Assembly: GCA_965205685.1 (NCBI GenBank)
Contig: OZ242174.1
Span: 62,001 to 126,000 of the forward strand
DNA from: WTFY01 sp965205685
Lineage (GTDB): Bacteria > Pseudomonadota > Gammaproteobacteria > UBA4575
Reading direction: 5' to 3'
DNA length: 64,000 bases
Part shown: piece by piece, positions 41,576-49,742 of the stretch
Layout: each line of letters opens with the position of its first letter
How positions within the stretch are numbered: the first letter of the stretch is position 1
Made by a program: the position numbers and the translations under genes
The notes under the pieces: generated by a model
Told to the model about the DNA's origin: nothing
Database searches by the model: none
The model's input: only the letters and a program-made list of their open reading frames with translations

Positions 41576-43681
41576 CTACACCTGGCCAAACTCGATTGAT
41601 TTCCCGAGCCACCGGTGAATCAGGGCATCTACCGTACGGGGATGCTCGGCAAACAGCCTTTTTGCACTTTCCTGTACCTGGGGAATCAGGTCCTGATCGC
41701 GCAGGATATCCGCGATCCGCAATTGCAGCATACCCGTCTGGCGGGTACCCAGCACCTCTCCGGGACCCCGAATTTCAAGATCGACCTGGGCAATCTTGAA
41801 CCCGTTATTGGTAGCGCGCATGGTGTCAATCCGGAGTTTGGCGTTTTCGGTCAGCGGCGCACTGAACAGCAGCACACAACTGCTTTCCTGGGTACCCCGT
41901 CCCACCCGCCCGCGCAGTTGATGAAGCTGGGCCAGACCCAGGCGTTCGGCATTTTCGATGATCATCAGGCTGGCGTTGGCAACGTCAACCCCGACTTCAA
42001 TCACCGTAGTCGCAACCAGCAGGTCAATCCTGCCGCATGCAAAATCCCGCATCACAGCATTTTTTTCCTGGCTCTTCATGCGGCCATGCACCAGCCCGAC
42101 GGTGACCTCCTCCAGCAGGGCACTCAGTTCCTGATACACGTTCTCTGCTGCCTGACACTGCAGCGCTTCCGATTCCTCAACCAGAGTGCACACCCAGTAG
42201 GCCTGCTGGCCACGCCGGCATGCGCTGGCTACACGCCCGACCACTTCATGGCGCCTTTCGTGCGGGACTGCAATGGTGCTGACCGGCATGCGGCCGGGTG
42301 GCAACTCGTCGATGACGGAGTAATCAAGATCCGCATAGGCTGTCATGGCGAGGGTTCTCGGGATCGGCGTTGCGGTCATGATCAGCTGGTGCGGGCTGCC
42401 AACCCCTTGCACACCTTTTTCACGCAAGGCAAGGCGCTGGTGCACACCGAAACGGTGTTGCTCGTCTACCACCACCAGGGCCAGATTCCGAAAGCTGACG
42501 CCTTGCTGAAACAGTGCATGGGTACCCACGATCGCCTGCGCGCTGCCGCTTGAGATCCGCGCCTTCATTTCATTGCTCTGGCTGGAGGTCATCCGGCCCG
42601 ACAGCCACGCCAGTTGCACGCCCAAGGGCGCCAGCCAGCTCGAGAAGTTCTGCAGGTGCTGCTCGGCCAGAATTTCGGTGGGTGCCATCACGACGGCCTG
42701 GTAACCGGCCTCAATCACTTGCAGGCAGGCAGCAATGGCAACAAGCGTTTTACCACTGCCTACATCGCCCTGCACCAGGCGCAGCATCGGGTAGTTTTTT
42801 TTCAGATCGGCAAACACCGTACCGATCACGCGCTGCTGTGCAGAGGTGAGAGCAAACTCCAGCGTTTCAATCAATTGTGCGTACAGGCGGCCCGGCGGTG
42901 CGATTGACACAGCAGGTTGCCTTTGCATCTTCAAACGTAATTTGAAAAGGCTCAATCGCTGGGCAAGCAACTCTTCGAAAGCCAAGCGGCGCTGCATCAC
43001 ATGCGTACCGGCCGCCAAAGCCTGCGTATCAGCCTCGGGTGGAGGACGGTGGACGAACTTCAGCGCCTCGATAACGGAGGTCTGGCAGCCATTGATTTCA
43101 GGAAATTCAGGCAACAAGTCGAGATCAGGAACCCCATCGCCTTCAATCCAGCGCAATGCCTTCGAGGTCATGCCGCGCAAGGCAAGTTGATGCAGGCCCT
43201 CGGTGGTCGGATAGATTGGGGTCAGGTGATCCTCAACCCTGATCGCATCATGCGTGCGCTGGATCTCATATTCGGGATGCACCATTTCCAGGCTCGAAAC
43301 CCCCCGCCTGACCTCGCCGAAACAGCGAACGCTGACACCCGGTGCCAAATTTTTCTGCTGCGTCTTGTTGAAATAAAAAAACCGCAACAGAATCCTGCCC
43401 GTTCCATCGCTGACACTGACCAGCAGCATTCGCCGTTTCCGATAAACCATTTCACTGTGGTCCACAGTTCCCAGCAGCACACACTCTTCCCCAGGCTGCA
43501 AGGTCCCGATCTGGCGTATGCGCGTACGATCCTGGTAACGGATTGGCAAATGAAAAAGCAGATCCTGCACAGTGTAAATATGCAAGCGCTGCAAATGCCC
43601 CATGATTTTGGGGCCGATGCCCTTGAGTATGGTGACCGGGGGGAATGTGTCCCGGTCCGAGGAACCTTCATCCCGGTTCAT
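41576..43681 (-). CDS. recG: ATP-dependent DNA helicase RecG
   Basis: A 701-residue branched-DNA helicase. The N-terminal wedge/OB domain spans about 1-240 (GIGPKIMGHLQRLHIYTVQDLLFHLP). Helicase motifs are Walker A VQGDVGSGKTLVAI, motif Ia AP-type segment TEILAEQH, motif II VVVDEQHRFGVHQRL, motif III MTATPIPRTLAM and motif VI QLRGRVGRGTQES. The TRG-type C-terminal end is present. It is the last gene of gmk-rpoZ-spoT-ridA-recG, the pseudomonad-like order. Confidence 0.97.
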   Translation of the reverse strand: MNRDEGSSDRDTFPPVTILKGIGPKIMGHLQRLHIYTVQDLLFHLPIRYQDRTRIRQIGTLQPGEECVLLGTVDHSEMVYRKRRMLLVSVSDGTGRILLRFFYFNKTQQKNLAPGVSVRCFGEVRRGVSSLEMVHPEYEIQRTHDAIRVEDHLTPIYPTTEGLHQLALRGMTSKALRWIEGDGVPDLDLLPEFPEINGCQTSVIEALKFVHRPPPEADTQALAAGTHVMQRRLAFEELLAQRLSLFKLRLKMQRQPAVSIAPPGRLYAQLIETLEFALTSAQQRVIGTVFADLKKNYPMLRLVQGDVGSGKTLVAIAACLQVIEAGYQAVVMAPTEILAEQHLQNFSSWLAPLGVQLAWLSGRMTSSQSNEMKARISSGSAQAIVGTHALFQQGVSFRNLALVVVDEQHRFGVHQRLALREKGVQGVGSPHQLIMTATPIPRTLAMTAYADLDYSVIDELPPGRMPVSTIAVPHERRHEVVGRVASACRRGQQAYWVCTLVEESEALQCQAAENVYQELSALLEEVTVGLVHGRMKSQEKNAVMRDFACGRIDLLVATTVIEVGVDVANASLMIIENAERLGLAQLHQLRGRVGRGTQESSCVLLFSAPLTENAKLRIDTMRATNNGFKIAQVDLEIRGPGEVLGTRQTGMLQLRIADILRDQDLIPQVQESAKRLFAEHPRTVDALIHRWLGKSIEFGQV

Positions 43682-43723
43682 TGGTTATGGGCCTGTACAA
43701 GCAGCAGTTAGGGGAACCGCATC

Positions 43724-44107
43724 TCAGCCAAGCTGCATCACGGCATCCATCTCCACGCCTGCGTCCTTGGGCAAGGCTGCCACACCGATCGCAGCACGCG
43801 CCGGGTAAGGTTTTGAAAAGTACCCGGACATGATCTCATTGACCAAGGGGAAATGGGCGAGATCGGTGAGAAAGATATTCAGTTTGACCACATCATCCAG
43901 CGTCCCTCCAGCCGCCTCGGCCACCGCCTGAAGATTGTCAAAGACCTGGCAAATCTGCGCCCTCATGTCCTGGCCTGCCAACTGCATGGAAGCCGGATCG
44001 AGCGGAATCTGGCCGGACAGGTATACCGTGTTGCCTACCTTGACAGCTTGAGAATAGGTACCGATCGCCTGGGGCGCATGTGCGGTTTCGATGATCTCGC
44101 GTTCCAT
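43724..44107 (-). CDS. ridA: RidA-family enamine/imine deaminase
   Basis: A 127-residue protein of the YjgF/YER057c/UK114 family. The catalytic arginine lies in the FSKPYPARAAIGVAALPKDAGVE segment, and the N-terminal AIGTYSQAVKVGNTVYLSGQIPLDP is the family hallmark. It hydrolyses reactive enamines such as 2-aminoacrylate. It follows spoT by 16 bases and has an AAGGAG ribosome site just before the ATG. It is a trimer in known structures. Confidence 0.96.
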   Translation of the reverse strand: MEREIIETAHAPQAIGTYSQAVKVGNTVYLSGQIPLDPASMQLAGQDMRAQICQVFDNLQAVAEAAGGTLDDVVKLNIFLTDLAHFPLVNEIMSGYFSKPYPARAAIGVAALPKDAGVEMDAVMQLG

Positions 44108-44123
44108 TTAGAAATCTCCTTAT

Positions 44124-46295
44124 TCAAATGCGTTTGACCTTGTAGACTTTCTGGGTTTTTCGAACGGCCCGGATGATGCTCGCCAGGTGATCACGGTCTT
44201 TGACCGTGAGCAAAATCGTAATGGTGGTCGTGGTGCCGAATTTTTCATCCAGAATGATATTTTCTATATTGGAGCTTTCCTCGGATATTTTTGCAGCAAC
44301 CACGGCCAGTACACCACGTTCATTGGCCGTTTTGACACTGATTTCTGCAGTAAATTCACTGCCCGGATTGCTGTCCCAATAGACATGGATCCACTTGTCG
44401 CGGCTTTTTTTCCTGTGCCTTACAATATTGCGGCACTTGACATGGTGCACCACCAGTCCCTTGCCTGCGTTCATCACGCCGATCACGGAATCCCCGGGTA
44501 TGGGGTGGCAGCATTTTCCGTAACTGACCACCATGCCCTCCGTGCCGCGGATTGCCAAGGGATTCTTTCTTTCGCTTCGGGATCGCAATTTCATCCACAA
44601 TCCCCTCAGTGACGCCAGGTGCTTGACGACGAAAGGCGCCATCCGATCGCCCAATCCCACTTCTACAAACAACTGCTGCTCGGATTCCAGTTGCAGCTCC
44701 TTGAGCAGACGAGCCAAATCACGCTTGCTCACGTCCTCCCAGTTTTTTTCATAGGCAATCAAGGCCTGATCCAGAAGCCGCCGGCCCAGTTGACCCGCTT
44801 CTTCGGTCTGCAGGTTTTTCAGATAGCTTCGGATGTTCGAACGTGCTTTGGCTGTTACGATGAAACTCAGCCAGTCCGGGCTTGGATGGCCTTCAGGTGA
44901 TGTGATGATGTCGATGGTTTGCCCGTTTTCAAGGATCGTGCTCAGCGGCTCCAGTCGGCGGTTAATCCGGGCTCCCACACAATGATTGCCGATATCTGAA
45001 TGTACCGCGTAGGCAAAATCCACGGCCGTCGCGTTGGTTGGCAATTCCAGGATATCGCCCCGCGGGGTAAATACATAAATCTCATCATAAAAAAGGTCAA
45101 TCTTTACACTTTCCAAAAATTCGAGCGAACTGCCCGAGCTGTGCTGTATTTCCGAAACGGTCTTGAGCCATTCCTGTGCCCGCGTGTGGGGCCCTGCGTG
45201 ATCGCCTTCACCGCCCTTGTACATCCAGTGGGCAGCAATGCCGGACTGAGCCACCTGGTCCATCTCTTCAGAGCGGATCTGAACCTCCACCGGTATGCCT
45301 TTGGGTCCGAATAAAACGGTATGCAGTGACTGATAGGCATTTTTTTTGGGGATGGCAATGTAATCCTTGAACTTGCCCGGAACCGGTTTGTACAGGTTGT
45401 GGATAACGCCGAGCACACGGTAACAGGTATCGACATCGGCGACGACGATGCGGAACCCGAATACATCAAACACCTCGGAGAACTGAAGGTTCTTTTCCTT
45501 CATCTTCCTGTAGATGCTGTAGATATTCTTCTCGCGACCGTGAATACGGCTGACGATGCCGGCATCGTCCAGCCTTTCACAGAGATTCTTCTCCGCCTCC
45601 TGAAGAAGCCTATTCCTATTGACATTGGTACGCTTTACGGAATCCTGCAACACTTCATATCGCCGCGGCCATAGGGTCTTGAACGAGAGCTCTTCAAGCT
45701 CCATGCATAACTCATGCATTCCCAGTCGCTGTGCAATGGGCGCATAGATGTCCAGGGTTTCGCGTGCGATCCGCTTGCGTTTCTCGAATGCAACTCCGCT
45801 CAGGGTCCGCATGTTGTGCAGCCGGTCCGCCAGCTTGATGATGATCACGCGCACGTCCTTTGCAAAAGCAAGCATCATTTTGCGGAAGTTCTCGGCTTGC
45901 GCCTCCTGCTTGGATCCGAATTCCAGATGGGTGAGCTTGCTGACCCCGTCGACCAGTTCAGCCACATCCTGGCCGAACTCGTGGGTAATTTGCCCCTTGA
46001 CCGTTTCCGTGTCTTCGATCACATCATGCAAAACTGCCGCTGCAATTGTCTGCGCATCCATGTGCATGCCAGCCAGTACGCGGGCCACGGCAAGGGGGTG
46101 ATAGATGTAGGGCTCGCCGGTGAGGCGCGTCTGGCCTTCGTGTGCGGTCGCACTGAACAGGTAGGCGTGGTACACGCTCTTGACATGTTGAGGGTCCAGA
46201 TACGTTTCCAGCAACGCACAAAGGTCGCTGATCAGAAAGCGTGAAGGGTGATGTGCAGCTAGATGTTTGCTAGCGGGTTCTACAACACTAGCCAT
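44124..46295 (-). CDS. spoT: Bifunctional (p)ppGpp synthetase/hydrolase SpoT
   Basis: A 723-residue Rel/Spo homologue with all domains. The HD hydrolase (about 30-180) includes HDVIEDT and ADRLHNMRTL; the synthetase (about 235-345) has GREKNIYSIYRKMKEKN and PGKFKDYIAIPKKNAYQSLHT; the TGS domain (about 400-460) has VFTPRGDILELP. A helical region, a zinc-finger/CC-type segment (VSYGKCCHPIPGDSVIG) and the C-terminal ACT/RRM (about 650-723) follow. The hydrolase is probably the main activity, as in gammaproteobacterial SpoT. It is in the rpoZ-spoT-ridA-recG unit. Confidence 0.97.
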   Translation of the reverse strand: MASVVEPASKHLAAHHPSRFLISDLCALLETYLDPQHVKSVYHAYLFSATAHEGQTRLTGEPYIYHPLAVARVLAGMHMDAQTIAAAVLHDVIEDTETVKGQITHEFGQDVAELVDGVSKLTHLEFGSKQEAQAENFRKMMLAFAKDVRVIIIKLADRLHNMRTLSGVAFEKRKRIARETLDIYAPIAQRLGMHELCMELEELSFKTLWPRRYEVLQDSVKRTNVNRNRLLQEAEKNLCERLDDAGIVSRIHGREKNIYSIYRKMKEKNLQFSEVFDVFGFRIVVADVDTCYRVLGVIHNLYKPVPGKFKDYIAIPKKNAYQSLHTVLFGPKGIPVEVQIRSEEMDQVAQSGIAAHWMYKGGEGDHAGPHTRAQEWLKTVSEIQHSSGSSLEFLESVKIDLFYDEIYVFTPRGDILELPTNATAVDFAYAVHSDIGNHCVGARINRRLEPLSTILENGQTIDIITSPEGHPSPDWLSFIVTAKARSNIRSYLKNLQTEEAGQLGRRLLDQALIAYEKNWEDVSKRDLARLLKELQLESEQQLFVEVGLGDRMAPFVVKHLASLRGLWMKLRSRSERKNPLAIRGTEGMVVSYGKCCHPIPGDSVIGVMNAGKGLVVHHVKCRNIVRHRKKSRDKWIHVYWDSNPGSEFTAEISVKTANERGVLAVVAAKISEESSNIENIILDEKFGTTTTITILLTVKDRDHLASIIRAVRKTQKVYKVKRI

Positions 46296-46325
46296 TGCCG
46301 CAGAATAAGCGGGTCAGGAAACCGC

Positions 46326-46820
46326 CTATACCTCCTGTTCTCCTTCGCTGGGCACATCCACCGTTGGGGCGGAGGTCCCGTCATCCGGGGCCTGTTCTTG
46401 CGCCTCGGCGCCAGCATTTGCCTCATCTTCTTCAATCAGACGTTGCAAACGCTCGCTCAGCAACCGGTCCTCTGACTCCTCTGCCGAGTACAGGGCATCC
46501 GGCTTGTCTGGAGCCTCGCCATCCGGGCGGGTTTGGTTGAGCTCTCGGCTGATCTCCGTGTACAGTGCAGCCAGTTCGTCTTCACCAAATTCAGCACCTT
46601 CTCCCTCTGCAGGAACTGCAAGCGCTGCTTCCATCTTCTCCTCGTTGATCAGATTTTCAGCGATCTCACGCAATGCCACTACGGTCGGTTTGTCATTTTC
46701 CCACTCGACAAGCGCCTCAGCGCCCTGCACAAGTTGCCGTGTGCGCTTGCTGGCCAGCAACACCAACTCAAAGCGGTTCTCCACGTGTTCCAGACAATCC
46801 TCGACGGTCACCCGGGCCAT
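46326..46820 (-). CDS. rpoZ: RNA polymerase omega subunit with a long acidic tail
   Basis: The first 66 residues match omega: MARVTVEDCLEHVENRFELV, VLLASKRTRQLVQG, and the KPTVVALREIAENLI helix that clamps beta-prime. The protein then continues to 164 residues, about twice the E. coli length (91). The tail from about residue 69 is about 30% Asp/Glu, Pro/Gly/Ala-rich and probably disordered. The region EESEDRLLSERLQRLIEED could be a helix. It lies between gmk and spoT as usual. No stop or frameshift explains the length. Confidence 0.93.
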   Translation of the reverse strand: MARVTVEDCLEHVENRFELVLLASKRTRQLVQGAEALVEWENDKPTVVALREIAENLINEEKMEAALAVPAEGEGAEFGEDELAALYTEISRELNQTRPDGEAPDKPDALYSAEESEDRLLSERLQRLIEEDEANAGAEAQEQAPDDGTSAPTVDVPSEGEQEV

Positions 46821-46888
46821 AACATACTCCTACAAAAACATATCGGGGAACGAGTCATTCTAACGAATTCACCCTCCTGCTACCAGCA

Positions 46889-47503
46889 CTAGCCCAGCAA
46901 CTCCCGGGTCAGCGACTGCAGTACTCCGGTATCAAGTGGCTGAAAACATTCCGGATTGGAAAAAAGACAGGTGAGTGCCTCCAGTGCATGATCAAAGTCA
47001 TCATTCAGCACAATATGGTCAAACTCCTCGTAGTGACTGATTTCACTTTCAGCCTTGCGCATTCTCCTTGAGACCGTTTCATCGCTATCTTGCCCCCGGT
47101 TGCGAAGGCGATGCTCCAAGGCTGCCCTGGAGGGCGGCAATATGAAGATTGAGGTCGTATCCCGCATCCGTTCACGGGCCTGCCGTGCACCCTGCCAATC
47201 AATTTCAAGAACCACCCTGAGTCCCTCCTCGAGCTGACTTTGCACGGACGATTGTGAAGTCCCGTAAAAATTGCCAAAGACTTCGGCATGCTCCAGAAAT
47301 TCATCCCGTTCAATCATGCTTGTGAAATCAGCAACGCTTGTGAAAATGTAATCCCTGCCATCGACCTCGCCGGGCCGCATGGGCCGGGTCGTATGTGACA
47401 CCGAAGCCACTACACCCGGAATTTCCTCAACGGCGGCCTTGACCAAACTTGTTTTCCCAGACCCTGAAGGTCCGGAAACAATAAAAAGTCTGCTTTGACT
47501 CAT
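46889..47503 (-). CDS. gmk: Guanylate kinase
   Basis: A 204-residue kinase that phosphorylates GMP to GDP. The ATG at 47503 gives the normal N-terminus (MSQSRLFIVSGPSGSGKTSL); a frame start at 47575 adds 24 residues without family support. The P-loop is GPSGSGKTSLVKA, the GMP-binding region includes SHTTRPMRPGEVDGRDYIF, and IFILPPSRAALEHRLRNRG marks the lid. It is first of the gmk-rpoZ-spoT-ridA-recG series, 68 bases before rpoZ. Confidence 0.96.
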   Translation of the reverse strand: MSQSRLFIVSGPSGSGKTSLVKAAVEEIPGVVASVSHTTRPMRPGEVDGRDYIFTSVADFTSMIERDEFLEHAEVFGNFYGTSQSSVQSQLEEGLRVVLEIDWQGARQARERMRDTTSIFILPPSRAALEHRLRNRGQDSDETVSRRMRKAESEISHYEEFDHIVLNDDFDHALEALTCLFSNPECFQPLDTGVLQSLTRELLG

Positions 47504-47677
47504 CGCCCGTACGATACCTGCGCAGGCATTACAGAATAAGTGCCAGAACAGCGGGACCGTACGTGCAAGATACACCCAGACAGAAGCTGAGTTTCGGAAA
47601 GAGTCAGCCGGAGAATATCCTTGTGCTCAGAATCCTGCCGTGCCGACCCGCTGACTTGATTTGAGGTTTTGCCTGAC

Positions 47678-47869
47678 TCAGTACCCTCCTTGCCCTTGAC
47701 CCGCTTCTGCAGGCGCATCCGTCTCTGCATGTCCGCCATCACCGGCTTGACCCTCTGCCATGGGTGCTTCCGTGGCTTCACCGGCAGTGTCTGCAGAATG
47801 GTCGGATTCCTCACTGCTGCATGCGGCCAGTAGTGCAGATATAAACAAAACCAAAATCAATTTACGCAT
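47678..47869 (-). CDS. Small acidic lipoprotein, unknown
   Basis: A 63-residue protein from the ATG at 47869, with a GAGG ribosome site 8 bases upstream. It has a basic start, a hydrophobic h-region and the lipobox LAAC (Cys17), followed by a low-complexity tail rich in Glu, Asp, Ala and Gly with no folded domain. It is probably an outer-membrane or periplasmic lipoprotein of unknown function. A frame extending to 47986 is open but lacks a ribosome site. Confidence 0.72.
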   Translation of the reverse strand: MRKLILVLFISALLAACSSEESDHSADTAGEATEAPMAEGQAGDGGHAETDAPAEAGQGQGGY

Positions 47870-48102
47870 CTCAACCTCACTCTTGTGTATAAAAGATTGT
47901 TCCCGAATGCACAGCGCATCCGTGCTTTTGCGGGGTTCAATCCCGAATGCAGCAAGCCATGGTAATAGCTTTTCGTTGCCAGCCACAGCGTCGCGCCCTC
48001 AGGATGTGCCCGCAGATTATCAATAAGACAGTATTCCAAGCAAGATTAAAGAGGGTAAACGCCTTAGTTGCCTGGTATGGGAAAATTTTGGGCCAGGAAA
48101 AG
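47870..48102. other. Intergenic stretch with a short direct repeat
   Basis: This 233-base gap between phoU and the small lipoprotein contains two copies of TCCCGAATGCA about 40 bases apart (near 47900 and 47940). An open frame of about 60 codons on the minus strand spans it but has no recognisable product. No tRNA, terminator or Pho box is evident. Confidence 0.4.
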
Positions 48103-48828
48103 CTATTTGTCGTTTGAGTCGCTGAGTTCCGCCTTGACTTGGTCGAAGCTGGTGTGACGGATGTCTTGGCCGGCCACGGTATATATCACGGCCTCACAAA
48201 TATTTTTCGCGTGATCCCCGATCCGCTCCAGCGAGCGAGCGCACCACATCACCCGGAGTGACCGTTTGATGCTACGGGGGTCTTCCATCATGTATGTAAT
48301 CAATTGGCGGGTGAGTGCATCATATTCATCGTTGATGGCCCGATCGCCCTGTGCGATGACAAATGCGCTATCAATATCCATGCGGGCAAGGGCATCCAGA
48401 CATTCGTGCAGCATCTTGCAGACCTGTTCCCCTAGGTGCTTGATTTCCGAAAAGTAGGTCGGGGTCCGCTCGATGGCCGCAAGTTTCACAGCATGACGTC
48501 CTATTTTTTCCGCTTCATCACCAATTCTTTCCAGATCAGTAATGGTCTTGTAGATCGTAACCAAAAGGCGAAGATCGCTGGCTGCAGGCTGGCGCCTGGC
48601 AATCACCTGTGTGCACTCTTCATCAATTGCAACTTCCATTGAATTGATTCGATAGTCGCTGGTGGCCACATCCTCTGCCAGACTGCTGTCTGCACGAGTC
48701 AAGGCTAGCAACGCGTTTTGCACTTGCTTTTCCACCAGTCCACCCATGTTCAGCACTTTGCTGCGCAGGGATTCCAGATCCTCATCGTACTGATGGGAGA
48801 TATGTTGTCCGATATCCTGATAAACCAT
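48103..48828 (-). CDS. phoU: Phosphate signalling protein PhoU
   Basis: A 241-residue, all-helical protein with two PhoU repeats (about residues 15-110 and 120-215), each carrying the metal-binding E/DxxxD-type acidic helices such as DLERIGDEAEKIGRHA and SLERIGDHAKNICEA. PhoU relays the state of the Pst transporter to PhoR and keeps it repressing when phosphate is plentiful. It ends the pstSCAB-phoU series, 29 bases after pstB. Confidence 0.97.
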   Translation of the reverse strand: MVYQDIGQHISHQYDEDLESLRSKVLNMGGLVEKQVQNALLALTRADSSLAEDVATSDYRINSMEVAIDEECTQVIARRQPAASDLRLLVTIYKTITDLERIGDEAEKIGRHAVKLAAIERTPTYFSEIKHLGEQVCKMLHECLDALARMDIDSAFVIAQGDRAINDEYDALTRQLITYMMEDPRSIKRSLRVMWCARSLERIGDHAKNICEAVIYTVAGQDIRHTSFDQVKAELSDSNDK

Positions 48829-48857
48829 GTGTCACCTCGAATGATATCGCCAGAGCA

Positions 48858-49682
48858 TCAGCCGTAACGGCCCGTAATGTAGTCTTCCGTCTGCTTCTGG
48901 ACAGGGTTGGTGAACAGCTGATCGGTTGCACCGAATTCGATCAGTTCCCCCAGATATAAAAAGGCCGTGTAGTCTGAGACACGTGCAGCCTGCTGCATGT
49001 TGTGGGTAACGATAACCACGGTATAGTTCTGCTTCAGCTGAATGATCAACTCTTCGATTTTCAGCGTCGAGATGGGGTCCAGGGCAGACGCTGGCTCATC
49101 CAATAAAATCACCTCAGGCTCAATTGCAATTGCCCGCGCAATCACCAGCCGCTGCTGCTGGCCCCCCGACAATCCCAGAGCGTTATCCTGCAATCGATTC
49201 TTGACCTCGTCCCACAGTGCCGCACCTTTCAGTGCCCACTCGACACGTTCGTCCAAAACCCGTTTCTTGTTCACGCCCTGCAACCGTAATCCGTACGCTA
49301 CATTTTCGTATACGGTCTTGGGGAATGGGTTGGGTTTTTGAAACACCATGCCCACCTGTCGGCGAAGTTCTGCCACATTGACCGATTTGCTGTTGATATC
49401 CTTCCCATGCAACAGCATCTCTCCTTCCAGCCTGACGATGTCGATCAAGTCGTTCATTCGATTCATGCTACGCAACAGCGTTGACTTGCCACAGCCGCTC
49501 GGCCCAATAAACGCAGTGACTCTTTTCTCGGGAACAACCATGTCAATTCCTCGCAAGGCCTGGTTATTGCCGTAGTAGAGACCAAAATCCCTGCACTCGA
49601 AGCAGGCCTGCTCCTTTTCCAGGTCCAGACTTGCCCGGTTGAGTAGCACGTCTTGTGAAATTTGTGGTGTTGCCATTGTCAT
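48858..49682 (-). CDS. pstB: Phosphate ABC transporter ATP-binding protein PstB
   Basis: A 274-residue ATPase from the ATG at 49682, which has an AGGAG ribosome site 10 bases upstream; an ATG at 49712 would make that site part of the coding region. Walker A GPSGCGKSTLLR, Q-loop FQKPNPFPKTVYENVAYGLR, the signature LSGGQQQRLVIARA, Walker B VILLDEPASALDP and the switch His in VTHNMQQA are intact. Its partners are PstA and PstC, encoded upstream. Confidence 0.97.
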   Translation of the reverse strand: MTMATPQISQDVLLNRASLDLEKEQACFECRDFGLYYGNNQALRGIDMVVPEKRVTAFIGPSGCGKSTLLRSMNRMNDLIDIVRLEGEMLLHGKDINSKSVNVAELRRQVGMVFQKPNPFPKTVYENVAYGLRLQGVNKKRVLDERVEWALKGAALWDEVKNRLQDNALGLSGGQQQRLVIARAIAIEPEVILLDEPASALDPISTLKIEELIIQLKQNYTVVIVTHNMQQAARVSDYTAFLYLGELIEFGATDQLFTNPVQKQTEDYITGRYG

Positions 49683-49742
49683 ATCTTCCCGAACTCCTAA
49701 AAAGCCTTGCATATTTCCAGATGTGCTGCAATCAATGCGACG

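Noticed and set aside
46821..46888. Possible RNA gene or small ORF between gmk and rpoZ
   Set aside because: Only 68 bases, with no recognisable secondary structure beyond background.
47920..47950. A GGGTTCAATCCCG stretch resembling a tRNA T-arm
   Set aside because: The five-pair stem fails beyond two pairs when the loop is placed correctly, and no acceptor, D or anticodon arm surrounds it.
49630..49650. AGCACGTCTTG resembling the intergenic element on the other strand
   Set aside because: It lies inside the pstB coding region, lacks the hairpin and tail, and 10 matching bases can arise by chance.
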